Positions 44,361 through 56,973 of a DNA stretch of 64,000 bases are shown piece by piece. Below the pieces are notes generated by a model that had not been told where the DNA came from, ran no database searches, and worked only from the letters and a program-made list of their open reading frames with translations. The DNA lies in the NCBI RefSeq assembly GCF_964204865.1, contig NC_135255.1, positions 18,815,135 through 18,879,134 on the forward strand. Direction: 5' to 3'. The first letter of the stretch is position 1, and the number at the start of each line of letters is the position of its first letter. Made by a program: the position numbers and the translations under genes. Source of the stretch: Styela clava (taxonomy: Eukaryota; Chordata; Ascidiacea; Stolidobranchia; Styelidae).

Positions 44361-46054
44361 ACTAGAGCTGCGTGCAGCTTTAACAGGCTTCCCGCGTAAA
44401 AAAAACTGAAGACGCGTTTTGCTCACTGGAGCGTGAAAGCGTGGTCAGTCATGCATAAAATTTGCAATTTATGATGGGGGACTTATTATCTGCATGTGAT
44501 GTAAATTTCAAGTCTCCAAGTAGTGTCGTTCTCGAGAAGAAGATGAAAATGTAAAATCCTATATTGCTCACTGGAGCGTATCGCCGAGGTCACTCATCCG
44601 TATCCTTGACATATCGTATCCGGAACATGTCCATTAATCATTGTTATGAATTTCAACCCAATATCATGTATAAATTTTGAGAAATTGCAAAAAAACTGAA
44701 GACGCGTTTTGCTCACTGGAGCGTGAAAGCGTGGTCAGTCATGCACAAAATTTGCATTTTATTGCTAGCTGAGAACTTCTGCACATTTGAGGTGAATTTC
44801 AAGTTTGTAGGACCAATTTGAAAAAAAAATAATAAAAATAAATAATAATAATAACTAAATAATAATAATAACTAGAGCTGCGTGCAGCTTTAACAGGCTT
44901 CCCGCGTAAAAAAAACTGAAGACGCGTTTTGCTCACTGGAGCGTGAACGCGTGGTCAGTCATGCATAAAATTTGCAATTTATGATGGGGGGACTTATTAT
45001 CTGCATGTGATGTAAATTTCAAGTCTCTAAGTAGTGTCGTTGTCGAGAAGAAGATGAAAATGTAAAATCCTATATTGCTCACTGGAGCGTATCGCCGAGG
45101 TCACTCATCCGTATCCTTGACATATCGTATCCGGAACATGTCCATTAATCATTGTTATGAATTCCAACCCAATATCATGTATAAATTTTGAGAAATCGCA
45201 AAAAAACTGAAGACGCGTTTTGCTCACTGGAGCGTGAAAGAGTGGTCAGTCATGCATAAAATTTGCATTTTATTGCTAGCTGAGAACTTCTGCACATTTG
45301 AGGTGAATTTCAAGTTTGTAGGACCAATTTGAAAAAAAAATAATAAAAATAAATAATAATGATAACTAAATAATAATAATAACTAGAGCTGCGTGCAGCT
45401 TTAACAGGCTTCCCGCGTAAAAAAAACTGAAGACGCGTTTTGCTCACTGGAGCGTGAACGCGTGGTCAGTCATGCATAAAATTTGCAATTTATGATGGGG
45501 GACTTATTATCTGCATGTGATGTAAATTTCAAGTCTCTAAGTAGTGTCGTTGTCGAGAAGAAGATGAAAATGTAAAATCCTATATCGCTCACTGGAGCGT
45601 ATCGCCAAGGTCACTCATGCGTATCCTTGACATATCGTATCCGGAACATGTCCATCAATCATTGTTATGAATTTCAACCCAATAGCATGTATCAATTTTG
45701 AGAAATCGCAAAAAAACTGAAAACGCGTTTTGTCCACTGGAGCGTGAAAGCGTGGTCAGTCATGCATAAAATTTGCATTTTATTGCTAGCTGAGAACTTC
45801 TGCACATTTGAGGTGAATTTCAAGTTTGTAGGACCAATTTGAAAAAAAAATAATAAAAATAAATAATAATAATAATAAATAAATAATAATAATAATAAAA
45901 CACAGGAATACAATAGGTTCCCTGCTGACAAGCAGCGGGAAGCCTAATAATAAAACACAGGAATACAATAGGTTCCCTGCTGACAAGCAGCGGGAAGCCT
46001 AATAAAACACAGGAATACAATAGGTTCCCTGCTGACAAGCAGCGGGAAGCCTAA
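44361..46054 (-). mobile_element. nested Helentron-like (HINE) elements, three copies
   Basis: Three units of about 510 bases (44361, 44871, 45382) each begin on the plus strand with 'actagagctgcgtgcagctt'. Read on the minus strand this is a hairpin (AGCTGCACGCAGCT) directly followed by CTAG, i.e. a Helitron-type CTRR 3' terminus. The opposite end 'cagcgggaagcct' also occurs three times (about 45893-46054). Subterminal 'aggcttcccgc' and 'gcgggaagcct' are inverted, as in Helentrons. All three 3' ends come first and all three 5' ends last, so the copies look nested inside one another and not head-to-tail. Each unit has an internal duplication and an (AAT)n tract. Confidence 0.7.
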
Positions 46055-46608
46055 TTATAAAGTTTGAAAATTGCATAAATGTCATAATTGCATATTGCAT
46101 AGCAACTATGTAATACTGGGGTCACACTCAAGCAAAATTATATATCAAATGGAAGTAGAATAGTTTAATAGTTATGAAAATTAGTGCTAATGCTAAATTG
46201 AATATATATAAAAGTTTGTCAAATGTAAAGTTTTTTGTAAAAAATACTGTGGAAGAGTTGATGCGGAGTGAAGTTGAAGTTCAATATATCAAAGCAGGTT
46301 TCTGAACAAAACAAAAAATGATTGTTTCAAATATATTTGAACTAATTGGATATTTCAGAAAAGATTGTTTATCAAGTGGCTAAAAATATTTGTTCATTCT
46401 ATTTGTAAGCAGAAAGTAAATTTAGGAAAAATAATTGTATTAAAGATAAAAAAGAAATGGAAGAATTTACAACAGAATTACAGTTTCCGCTGTATTTCAA
46501 ATATTCTTCAACTTAGCAGAAAATTACGATAATGGTTTGGTATTATTTGAGTTATCCACTTATGCAGGTCCGATATACAATGATCCATGAAAAACTAATT
46601 TTACTTAC

Positions 46609-46782
46609 ATTGCAAACGTTAAGTTCCTCCAACATTTTTTGTAGAAATTGTTTGGATGAAGGAGTCATTGATTTGAATTTAATGATGAGCTTCTTTGAGA
46701 CATGTCGTAGGAGACCACTGACAGCCTTTACATATTCCAGTGAAACCGAGCGATGTTCGTCACTCAAATTCAGTGATTCAAT
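46609..46782 (-). CDS. LRR gene F, exon 8 (last seen)
   Basis: 58 codons, acceptor GAATTTAG| and donor AAT|GTAAGT, phase 0 at both ends. 'IESLNLSDEH' opens an LRR. If the donor is not used, the frame stops at 46552. The sequence is more diverged from the LRR consensus than its siblings, as expected near the C-terminal end. Confidence 0.65.
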
Positions 46783-47639
46783 CTAAATTCAACAATAAAC
46801 TTAAAACAACTTTAAAGCGGACTCATTTTGTTCTATTTATTAAATATTTTCAGCACTGGCTGATTGACTGGCAATTTAAGACATGTGCAATATTTGAAAT
46901 TTTTTTGTTACTATAGTGAATATAGTTTGCAGGTTCGAATCTCGCCAGTGGCGCAACCAGGCCGTTTTCAACAGGAAGGGGGGTGTTTGGCCGGAATTGA
47001 CACAGTGCAACCACAACATAAGTAGCAACGCCACCAGGTGTCACCCCAGTGTCGGAAACCTGATAAATTCGTAATATCCAGCTATCTACCTTTGAGGTAC
47101 GTATATCGTATATTATTACCTATACGATGAGCGACATTATTATTGCAGACTAACAGCAATAACTTATCCTAAACATGAAGACGGGCAGGAGTTAAATTGC
47201 GTTAAGATGAAGCACGAGAGTATTCGTTACAAGAGAGAGCGTGATACATTCTCATTCTCGAATACAAACATATATGTTGGGAAAGGACAATAACAAAAAA
47301 ACCGAACCCAGGAAATTTGGAAAACATATTCTAGATCAGGGATGGTGAACCACTGATCCATGGGTCACAATGTCACCCACCAAGTCTTTTCAGTGTCCCG
47401 TCAAGTCACGCATCATGGCAAAAACATTCCCATAATTTATTGATAAAATATAATAAACCCGGCTTTATTTCAATCTAACATTAAAGTGAACTACGATAGC
47501 AGAGATGACGAACATGCGGCCTGCCAAAGAATGTCATGCGGCCCTCGAACCATTCAGGACTGTACCGAGAAAAACGGGAGCGCTAGTATTACTGGCAAAG
47601 CTATTACCAATACTTACATATTGTTTTGGTGAACCATTG

Positions 47640-47920
47640 TGACCTTTAACATTGGATCAAAATGACCATTGTCACATTGTCTTATCAGCATACGCATAGA
47701 GGTTAATGGACGAAGGGGTAACCTTACTTTGTGAAAATGTTTTGGCGGAATCCGGAAATTCCCATGTAACAGTCGTCGCAATCAGGTCATTCGTGAAAGG
47801 AGACGACTTTCTCGACAGACAACGATTTTTCGAATATGTATTCTATCGACGGCCGATACGAGCATTTCAAGTGTCTTTAAGTTGTATTAATCTAATTTTG
47901 GTATCTCGCGGTTGAAAGAA
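47640..47920. repeat. dispersed repeat in LRR intron
   Basis: 'ggatcaaaatgaccattgt', followed by related sequence to about 47740, recurs at 63260-63380. No coding role is seen. Confidence 0.5.
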
Positions 47921-48229
47921 ATCTTGGTGAGAAAATTCCCAAGACCTATAGTAAAACCTCAAGACTCTATAATTTATTTTGGTACAATTGATAATTTATT
48001 GGAGATATTTACATTGATTAGCAGAAAGGATTCGAAAATACATATTTATCGCCTCTAAATCCCCATGAAAGTGCTTTTGAGACAGTTGCTACGATTACGT
48101 CACTTGCTACAAGGTCTATTTTATCGGGTAATGATTTTTCAGTCGCACAAAATATTCAATCCACGACCAATACGAGTCTATTTATAAAGTCTTACTTTCG
48201 GGGCATCGTGTACAAAAATCCACTCTTAC

Positions 48230-48394
48230 TTCTGCTTTATCATCCAACGCGCAGACAAACTCATACACATTTTCTGTTGAAAGCATGCATTGACTTAAGT
48301 TCAAATTTTTCAGATTGCAGATGTTCATTAAATGTGCAACTTCAGCGACGCCTCTACCAAGTACAGGATTGTCAGATATATTCAGTTTTTCGAG
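48230..48394 (-). CDS. LRR gene F, exon 7
   Basis: 55 codons, acceptor TATAACAG|, donor GCAGAA|GTAAGA, phase 0. It encodes 'LEKLNISDNPVLGRGV' and 'LKNLNLSQCMLSTENV', two LRRs with the L-x-x-L-N-I/L-S-x-N/C signature. Confidence 0.75.
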
Positions 48395-48731
48395 CTGTTA
48401 TAGAAACAAAATTGTGTTAGAGATCTTCGTGGTCAAGGCAAATGTTGGGTTTATAATGTTGCTACCTAACAGTCAATGAGAACCATCAAAATGTCGCTAA
48501 AAGGAATTGAATTAAGAAATTCAATTCAATTTGGCTAGTAAGAAAATTTTTCCAATCATAAACAGGGTTTTTATATTTAAATTGTGTTGTTAAGTATAAT
48601 ATATTTTTGACTTCTTTCTAAGGATGCCTTCTATGGATCAGATTCACCAGACATATAACAACAACTACACCATGTAACATAATTTCTAACTTCCAGAAAA
48701 TTTATTACTGTATTTATAATTAAAAATTCAC

Positions 48732-48908
48732 CTTCAGAGGTTTAATGGAATTTTCCAAAGGCTCTGTAAACATTTTCATATGTTCAGAATTCAAGCTGCA
48801 GCCAGCAATTCCCAAGTAATTAACTTCAAACTTTGTAACCAATGTTCCAACCACAGACATACCACTTGGTTGTAGAGAAGCATTGTAACTCACATCAAGC
48901 TCAAAAAT
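48732..48908 (-). CDS. LRR gene F, exon 6
   Basis: 59 codons, acceptor CATTCAAG|, donor CTGAAG|GTGAAT, phase 0. It encodes 'IFELDVSYNASLQPSG' and 'VNYLGIAGCSLNSEHM', two LRRs. Confidence 0.75.
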
Positions 48909-49386
48909 CTTGAATGAATAAACAAAAAATAACATTTTTATCTTGAATATTGAAATCTCTTTTAATGATGTTTGAGATTCAAGAAATAAAAGTTATCGGG
49001 TCTGGGCAATAAAATACATCAACTCTTGGTAAATTATGCCAAGTTTTATAAGCATTCTCGCGCTCACACCACCGCATACCCTTCATCGATGCGCAATTTG
49101 GAATTTTTTTGAGAATGGTCAAGTGTCAGAAAATTACTGAACTCTTGGCCGCCACAATGTGGTTTAAAAACTGCTGGTTGGTTATGGATTTCTTCAATGT
49201 CGAAGTCTAGCATGTTCATGCATGAACTACAAAGCTATCCTAAATCTACCGTAATAAGTTTTTTTTCCATTAATAAACAACAAGATGGGAAAATAGTTAT
49301 TGGGAGAAAATATTGGAAATCAGTTTCGAAATATCGTAAAACTAAATGTAGGAACCATAGATAATGATTAAATCCATATAACAAAC

Positions 49387-49572
49387 CTTGGTAGTTTGAT
49401 AGTCAAACTTCTGTAACACATTCAATTTTGATTCATCGATATCACAGCATCGAAGAGATAACACCCTGTATATTTGTGAAGTTTCACATATTTCAGAAGA
49501 TAACAGTTGTCCAATTCTTTGTAAGCTTGTTGCTGTAATATTGCCATTTCCACTGAAATTTAGGACTTCCAT
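49387..49572 (-). CDS. LRR gene F, exon 5
   Basis: 62 codons, acceptor TATTTTTAG|, donor CCAAG|GTTTGT, phase 0. It encodes 'MEVLNFSGNGNITATS' and 'YRVLSLRCCDIDESKL', two LRRs. Confidence 0.75.
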
Positions 49573-49619
49573 CTAAAAATAGTTAATAGATCTTCTTGTC
49601 GCCATGTCTGCATAGTTAT

Positions 49620-49990
49620 CACACTGGATATTTATCTACACTCTGGTGGTGAAGTGATCAAGCTCACATTTAACCAAAATATGGTTTCATTGACTGGCTT
49701 TTCTAAGAGCTGTTTTTTTTTGTCAGAACCAACTTCTAGCTGGGACACACTAAAAATAGAATGTATAATAGAATGTTATAAACCACAGGAAAATCTAAAG
49801 AAGAGAATCCGATGGGGAATAATTGTGTGCAAAAGGATTGTTGGAGCCATAGCTGTTAAAAAGTATTTCATGTTTCTTCAACTACAGAGCCCTTGCATCT
49901 GAACAAATAACCGGGAAATTATCCGCATACCCAACTTGGATTGGTAATCAGATAAGAGGTTATACTTTGTCATATAATTAGGTCTTATCT
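49620..49990. mobile_element. degenerate SINE fragment in LRR intron
   Basis: 'cttgcatctgaacaaataac', 'catacccaacttggattggt' and 'aatcagataagagg' are diverged pieces of the SINE body. Confidence 0.4.
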
Positions 49991-50223
49991 TCTTTACACT
50001 CGAAAATCACATCCTATTTGTCAATCTGTCAGCACTTTTTCCGAATTTAGATGAGATATATATGTGAACAACTAAAAAATTTGAGTATTCTAAAAAAGGC
50101 CAAAAGAGTTTTCATACATCTTGAATATGTAATTGTTAAATATATATGAATACTTCATGTCAGATTTTCGAAGTATGTTTAATTTGGTAATCATGCCATT
50201 ATTATAATATAGTTTTTTTTTAC

Positions 50224-50397
50224 CTTTTTATCACCAAGATGTTGACAAAAGGTTTCAACTTTTGTATCATTCAAGTTGCAATCCATCAACACAATTTCAG
50301 TTACTGGAAGCATTCGAACAACTTCCCCCAGATGATCAAAATTGGTTAGAAGTCTATTTCGGCTCATATCCAGTCTGCGAAGTTTGATACCTGTCAT
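50224..50397 (-). CDS. LRR gene F, exon 4
   Basis: 58 codons, acceptor TTCAACAG|, donor AAAAAG|GTAAAA, phase 0. It encodes 'LRRLDMSRNRLLTNFD' and 'VTEIVLMDCNLNDTKV', the clearest LRR pair of the gene. The pattern of alternating N-type and C-type repeats is that of NLR-family LRRs. Confidence 0.8.
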
Positions 50398-51028
50398 CTG
50401 TTGAATAAAAGTATAAAGATATACTGGCCTGAGAGTTTCACAGATTAACAACCCTGTCCAAGTTCAAGCCAGCCCGACAATAAATTCACAACTAACTTTC
50501 TCTTATGATGAGAGATGCCAAAACTGAAAATTTTCATAAATATGACTGGCGTTCTATTGCAGTATTTACGGGCTGTAGAGTTGAATACAGAGTTTCCCAT
50601 TTTCGGGCAATATATAGATTATGGATTATGGAACTTTGAGAGTGCAGCCATCAGCATTCACAGTACTAAGGTTGCAAATTAGATACTCTTTGACAAAAAA
50701 GAAGTTTAATCTCAATTTAAGCACCCCATGTTTCTAATAAAAATTTAAATCGCCCGTAAAAATTAGTTATAAAAGTTTCAGTTTCGAGTTACTAGCATTA
50801 GTGGACAACAGAAAAAGCTCAGAAAACAGCTTATTGAGAGAATGATTTGGAGCCAACATCAAAAGTGTCCAGCTGCTAAATGCTGAAGGTCATATCAGTA
50901 TCGTCAATGTATTCGGCAATTGCTAAAGTATCACAAATTTAACACAGTCTGTGATATTTTTCAAAATAAGCTAATAGACTTGCTTTAAGCCTCCAACCAC
51001 AATAAGACCCCAGAAGTAAAATACATAC

Positions 51029-51190
51029 CTCAAGTTTTTCAACAGTTTCTTTCATGACTTCTAAATCACAATTTTGAATCCTAACTGCCCGAATCTCAAG
51101 AATTTCAGTGTTTGCCTTTTCCACAAGTGATAACAAAGAGTCGCAGTACTGCTGAAGATTTTCAACTCCCCAAACATGAATTTTAGCAAT
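51029..51190 (-). CDS. LRR gene F, exon 3
   Basis: 54 codons, acceptor TTATTTTCAG|, donor CTTGAG|GTATGT, phase 0. It encodes 'IAKIHVWGVENLQQYC' and 'EIRAVRIQNCDLEVMK', two weak LRRs. Confidence 0.7.
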
Positions 51191-51658
51191 CTGAAAATAA
51201 ACATATTATTTTTTCAAATTCTTGAACAATGGATTTTACCTGTTTATCCTCAAGTAAAGTTCATATAGCAAACTAGTACCCAAGTCAATGGTTCCGAATG
51301 CATAAGTAAATCCAGTGTCAATTACGGCATAATACTAAAAATTAAAAAAGTATCAGATCACAAAACCTCTATTTTGAGGTGAAATTATGTCTGGGACGTA
51401 GTTCAAGAAGATCTGCTGTATCGTCTTCTTTCAATTGGAATGTAACCTATTTTAAATCCTTGCAAATAAGAAGATTTTATTTCAAATATGACTAATGTTT
51501 GGTTTCTAACTAAGGTTTCTAATGTTTTTGATTATTTGATTTAGACCCCAAACAACGCTAGCACTAACTGCCGCTAGTTTATCCCATGCAAAACGGATTT
51601 GAAACCTAGTTAGTAGAAGTGGAATAACAGTGAAAAAATAAAACAACAGTACCGTTAC

Positions 51659-51924
51659 CTGACAATCAGTTTTTTCTATTTTTCTGAAGAAGTTTTTGAG
51701 ATCCTGCGGTTTCCCAGTATTGTGAATAGTCAACGAATTCAGCTTTTTACATTTTGAAATGATTCCATAAAATACTTTTATATTTGAATTATTCAAATTG
51801 TAATTTTTCACAGATATTTCGTGTACACACTCTTGTACCACAATTTCTGGAGCATTTCTATACTTGTGGAACACTTCCACGAGGTCAAATGTGTCTTTTG
51901 CTCCACTGAGGCCCTGTCTGAAAT
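51659..51924 (-). CDS. LRR gene F, exon 2
   Basis: 266 bases. The acceptor TTTCCTAG| supplies AT to complete the codon begun by the G left from exon 1; the donor is TGTCAG|GTAACG. It encodes a helical segment ('TFDLVEVFHKYRNAPEIV') and the first LRR ('LNSLTIHNTGKPQDL'). The alternative acceptor six bases on (ATTTCAG) would break the frame. Confidence 0.7.
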
Positions 51925-52079
51925 CTAGGAAACATTAAAACTGGAGTTAGTATTTATATCAAATTATTTAACTGTACTGTCATTGCATATTCATATTCGC
52001 GGCTTCTCGACAGTATTTTTTTCTATTTAGTTTAGCATGCTTAGTTGACATAATTAGACAGTCCATGATTAGAATAGTA

Positions 52080-52230
52080 TAAGATTTTCATATTTATACC
52101 AGCAAGGCGAAAACCAATAAGACAAACCCTGGACTCTCGTCCGGTTAGCTGTTTATGTCGAATATGGGAGCAGTTCACCATTTATTTGTTCAGATGCATG
52201 GACTTGACTGGTTAGCGACACCCATGATTA
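52080..52230. mobile_element. SINE fragment in LRR intron
   Basis: 'tatttataccagcaaggcga', 'actctcgtccggttagctgt' and 'agatgcatggacttgact' are pieces of the SINE tail and body on the minus orientation. Confidence 0.5.
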
Positions 52231-52671
52231 AGTCTAATAGTAATAGATAATAGAATAAATCAAACAACAATTATAAAAGAAATTTACGTCAAAGTACGTA
52301 GAGGAGACCTGGATATCCAGATGATGCTAGATACAAAGAGAAACAGATAACGACTCCAAACACCATCATGCAAGTAATCATGGGAACAGCAGCAAAAGTC
52401 TGTACAGCAACAGAATACCGATACCCAGACTTGTAGTTAATATAATAGGATTTTCATTTTATCTTGCGAGGGGAAGTTGATAATGCAACATAATCCTATT
52501 CGATGACATTGTTATGTTTTTTTGCAGTTTGGAATAAAATGCATGGGGACAAAGCAAGGACTGTGGTAAAGTACTTTGGTGCCGGAGTAGTTGTGAATTG
52601 GTGAACGACATACGGTAGAAGATAGAAAAAAAAACTTTACCACTCCACCATCCCATACACAGTAATCTTAC

Positions 52672-52754
52672 CTCTGATCAGTTCTTTGTCTTCCTCACTC
52701 AATTGTTCCTTTCCAAATATCTCATGACTTTTTCCCATTTTCAATGCTGCATCC
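52672..52754 (-). CDS. LRR gene F, exon 1 or NACHT-distal exon
   Basis: Exon bounded by acceptor CATTCTTGCAG| (high side) and donor CAGAG|GTAAGA. It encodes 'DAALKMGKSHEIFGKEQL' and 'SEEDKELIR'. An ATG at 52738 could start a short LRR-only protein. Alternatively the open acceptor means the exon follows earlier ones: the 'ALKMGK...' helix resembles the segment between NACHT and LRRs in NLR proteins. I found no NACHT on the minus strand up to 64 kb, so the gene is either LRR-only or its 5' part lies outside. All eight exons to 46609 are phase-compatible. Confidence 0.6.
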
Positions 52755-52975
52755 CTGCAAGAATGATTTCAACATATACAACGACAGAAACAGTTTAGAC
52801 CAGGGGTTCTCAAAATTTAAGTGATTTATGCGGTTATGTGATCCACCGTCTGGCGGAAAAGTGTCCAGCAATCCTCTCGCACATAATAATCTCCACTGAC
52901 TCCAACCAGCCAACAAACGCAGGGAAATCAGAGATTAGGCAGGATGCGCTACATTAAACTTGACTATGACTTAAT

Positions 52976-53088
52976 GGTGCTCTCGCAATATATGCACCAG
53001 TATGTCGCACAACCTGAACATAGTATGTATACCAGGTTAGGGTTATCAGGTTATGCGCCATCTTGGTGCACATACTACAGAAGCACCA
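52976..53088. mobile_element. short MITE, 'gcgcacaacctg' family
   Basis: The left end is 'ggtgctctcgcaatatatgc'; the right end 'gcacatactacagaagcacc' mirrors it. Inner arms are 'gtcgcacaacctga' and 'caggttatgcgcca'. Confidence 0.75.
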
Positions 53089-53089
53089 A

Positions 53090-54120
53090 TTATTCTGTAC
53101 ATCTCAATATACCTCTGTATTTCTGTTTTAATTTTGACACAATCTTCTTGATTTTTCTTTCCATCTGTAAATAAATTCAGATCCAGTGAATATGATTTAA
53201 GGTAATAATAAATAATTTAGGGGGATTATTGTTCTAATGACCCTATATTTCCATCTAAATATTCTCTATTCAAACTATTTGAAAAAACCCACAAATTAAA
53301 AATGGGTCTTGGTCTTTCTGTCTATCAACTTTGATTAAAATAACAAGTAAATTAAGACTATGTTTGCATCCTAGATTACACACCACAGGTTCAAATTTCA
53401 AGCTCCCCACCTCATCCAGGGTGTCTTATATTGGACAGGCAATGCCTAACCAGAAAGATACTGGTACTGGTTACTAGAATAAACCATTAGCGTTCATATA
53501 TCATCAAATAGAAATTGCATTTATCAAGATATCGATTGAATTTTCAGTTGAAAATATATTTTATACATCTTTAGAATGTATTTTGAATAACAAATTATCT
53601 GAACATTTCTTGTGAGTCATCTGCAGTTTAAACTTCGATCTTTGAATTTAAAAAAAGGTAGCTAATAACTAACCTTTATTTAAAATCTTTTTAAATGGTT
53701 GAACAAAACTTATTGGAACCAATGAGTTCTCAGAGATCGAACGCGTTATTTCTAGCATAATAATTATATCTAAGACAAATGCAAAATACAGTTGAATATC
53801 TTATAGAATCATAATAAATTACGGGGAATAACAAAATATTTTGCAACAAATACAAATCTAGAATCTCTATGCAAATATGTATTTATCTAGTATTAATAAG
53901 ATAAGTAAGATAAAAGTATTCCTCAGTCAACTCAGATTCAAAGTTCTTTTTGAATAACAACCTTTCAAACTACAAATAACAGATCAGATTTTCACAGAAA
54001 CACAAAAGCTGTATAATAATATAGAGTATATTTATTTCATATGAAGGTTTTAATTTTAATGCCAAGGTGCAGGGATCACTAAAAAGTAACCAGCTGATAT
54101 ATAATTTTGATATACCAAAA
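53090..54120. other. no gene seen
   Basis: AT-rich DNA with only short frames. I see no splice-site pairs enclosing protein-like sequence. Confidence 0.4.
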
Positions 54121-54125
54121 TTTTA

Positions 54126-54335
54126 GGTGCTCCAGAAGTGTGCACCAATATGGAGGTAACTAATTTTGTTCGCCTACTTTACATCATGTAGTGTAAACGG
54201 ACTGAAACCTATGGGGGTATATTCACATGGCTAACACAGACAGTGCCCGAACTCGTAATAGACCTGAAATTTGTAAAATCGAAATAAAATTATGACCTAA
54301 CCCTAACCTGGTTCACACACTATGGGAATACCAAA
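54126..54335. mobile_element. MITE, 'ggtgctcc' family
   Basis: The left end 'ggtgctccagaagtgtgcac' plus 'caatatggaggtaac' and the right end 'ggttcacacactatgggaat' plus 'acc' are diverged inverses. Confidence 0.55.
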
Positions 54336-54610
54336 TTTTATGCTCTTAGTCATCAGTTAATATTCTTGGTGCATAGAATATACCTTGTTTAATACAAAAA
54401 CCAGACGCTCTTATTTTATATATCTCATATAACATGCGATATAACATTGCAATATGATGGTGGATTAATTTAATATTGCAATCTCATATATATGAGATTT
54501 GTTCTTTGTGATTCATATTCATAGCATGTTACACTATTTGCTAGTTTTCAACTGCAATTTTTTTTACATAATATTAGATATGGATTTATTTGCTTGTAAA
54601 TTTTTTGTTA

Positions 54611-54920
54611 GGATTTACATATTTATACCAATGAAGATGAAAGCCGATTAGATGGCTTTATCATATGGCGAACCACGACATCTCGTCCTGTTACCAGTCC
54701 ATGTTGGGTATGGGATTTAGTTAGTCAGTTATTTGTTTTTGGAAGCATGGCCTTGATGGTGGGGGAAGCCATAACTGACAAGCGGTTAGGTGAACCCTAC
54801 AGCAGAGAGAAGTCCAGCAAACCTCTCGCATGGGATTCAAAGTTGCGAACCCACACACAATAATCAGAGGCGCAGTGGCGAGCGTATTCCCAGCGCTTAG
54901 CACGATGCGCCACAACGCCG
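54611..54920 (-). mobile_element. near-complete tRNA-derived SINE
   Basis: This is the best copy in the window. On the minus strand it starts 'TGGCGCATCGTGCTAAGCGC' (A-box region), then a B-box-like 'GGGTTCGCAACTTTGAATCC'. The body 'accatcaaggccatgcttcc' follows, and it ends in the tail 'ataaatatgtaaatcc'. At least ten other partial copies lie in this window. Confidence 0.75.
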
Positions 54921-55889
54921 AGCTACACAGATGTTGATTTATAGTAAAGCATATAAAAAGTCCATTAAAAGTTGGCTCCGCATAAATGACTACCAAAATA
55001 CCTATAGTTCTCTCTGAACAAGAATCTGTATGAAACAACTACTGAAAAGCATGGAATGATCATACAAACGTTTACTCTAAACTAGTCTCAGTATAAGCAA
55101 AGGCCTCATAGTATAGATTTTGTTAACACATTCACTCTCAAATAGGGTACATATCAAAAGCTCACAGTAATTCCACGTAAAAAACTGGGAACAAAGAAGC
55201 TTCTTTGTTTGTTACACAGTGTAATAATTTCTCACATAAAAATCTTATTCTCTCATTTCTTTATACAATCCTCTCGATTTATGGTTTCAGGTCTGATATT
55301 TTTAAAAATATGAATACCCTGCTTTTATGAGACTCATGCCATTAGAATGAGTGAATGGAATGTCTCGTATAACATGTTTTTGCGATGTAATGGGAGACAT
55401 AAATTTTTAACAATACTGTAATTATAAAGAGCATTTGTTTGACGTATATTTATAGCCTATTACATTCTTTTGCTTTGGGAAGCCATTAAAAATTTGTGAC
55501 CACATTAGAGTTATTTGTTCACCTGAACATTATGCGTAAAATTATTAAAATCTGTTTACCTAGATAATACTTTATTTTGCATGCTATGTCACATACATAA
55601 AATATTAATATTTTATAAAATGCAGATTCACAGGTATAGATTTCTAGTGAAGTCACTGAGGACTACAATCAACAGTCAAAAGTGCCCTAAGTGTCAAATA
55701 CTACAAAGTAAGGTCTGTAAAAACAACTAACAAAATATGGACTGTGCATTTATAGTTCTCTCTAACAAGACTAAAGTAATTACTAAAAAAAAGAAATTGG
55801 AGATAAATCACGTTTATTCTTCTTATTTGCAAGATAAAAAACACTCTAATGCGTTATTGCTAAAACATGTTTTTCAAAGTCTAATTCGG

Positions 55890-55951
55890 ATGAAAATATT
55901 ACTGTTAAATGCAATGACTGTCACTGTCCTTTTATTGTACCTTCATGTACG
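55890..55951 (+). CDS. gene G candidate exon 1: signal peptide
   Basis: An ATG at 55890 opens MKILLLNAMTVTVLLLYLHV, a good signal-peptide shape. A donor at 55952 (CG|GTATCT) leaves two bases, which are completed by the T at the start of the exon at 56974. The donor is weak and the link is inference from phase alone. An AATAAA just downstream would be intronic in this model. Confidence 0.3.
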
Positions 55952-56973
55952 GTATCTACACATTGTGTTTGAATAAAGCTTTTTACGCATGTTTATTCAG
56001 GTGAAGGAATAGTGGCTTTATCATCAAATGTCACACTATGTAAATAGTAAGCTCCAGAAAGTCTGTCTGAAGTTATAAAGTCAATATATATTGCTGAGTG
56101 CCAGTTAAAGAATATATTGTCATAGTGCAAAGTTCAACAAGTAATTTTGTTTGTTGCTAGGTTATTCTTTGATTGTGCGGTTAGTATTACTATTATTATA
56201 AAGAAGGATTTTAACTTGATGAACTGCTAATAACCGTAGAATATTAGATCAAAGTTAAATCTGGTTTGTGTAAAACACAAATTTTTTATTGAAAGTTTCA
56301 AATGGGCATTTTCTCGATACTTGCCAATTTTCAGTCGTAAACTATTTACGGTATTGCCCACATAAAAATTTTGATATTGCTTTGTACTATATCCTAAAGA
56401 TTTTCCTTGTTGTTCCTCGCATTGTTGTATTACAATTTAACTAACTCAGATAAAACTGTGTCAAATCCAAGAATGTCATATCTTACTGGTAATACCCATA
56501 ATATATATTGTAACAAGGGATAGTATATCATCATACACACCTCTTTTAGGTAGGCGATTGCGACTTTGCCTTCATAAGCATAAATAAACCATAAATGTCT
56601 ATTACTAAGAAAAAACCCACATTAATAATATTTTAAAATGGAAAAATTACTATTTGCTTGATCAATGTCATCAGTTTTATGACTGTGATACATTTTAGCG
56701 TAGCTCGTGACCACAAATGTTTATCTAATAGGTTACTTTGGTCTGTCTATTTAGGCACAGCGTGCTGGTCTTAATAGACAAAAGTGCAGTATATGAATTT
56801 CTTTGTTCAAATGCTTAGCTATTGACACTCAATAGCTCCATTCCACAGTTTTATTGTGTTAAGTTTAATTGTGAGATCAAATCCCGCCTACCACCTGCAA
56901 ATAATTAGATTCCAGCAGTAGCTTCCTATTATTCTCTTGTATAAACTGCTGATTACTAAAATATATATTTCAG

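Noticed and set aside
45692..46038. Frames with repeated MSAGNLLYSCVLL on the minus strand
   Set aside because: They arise from the triplicated Helentron 5' ends and the (AAT)n tract.
54800..54920. tRNA gene
   Set aside because: The A- and B-box-like sequences belong to the SINE head; the B box is degenerate and a full cloverleaf cannot be drawn.
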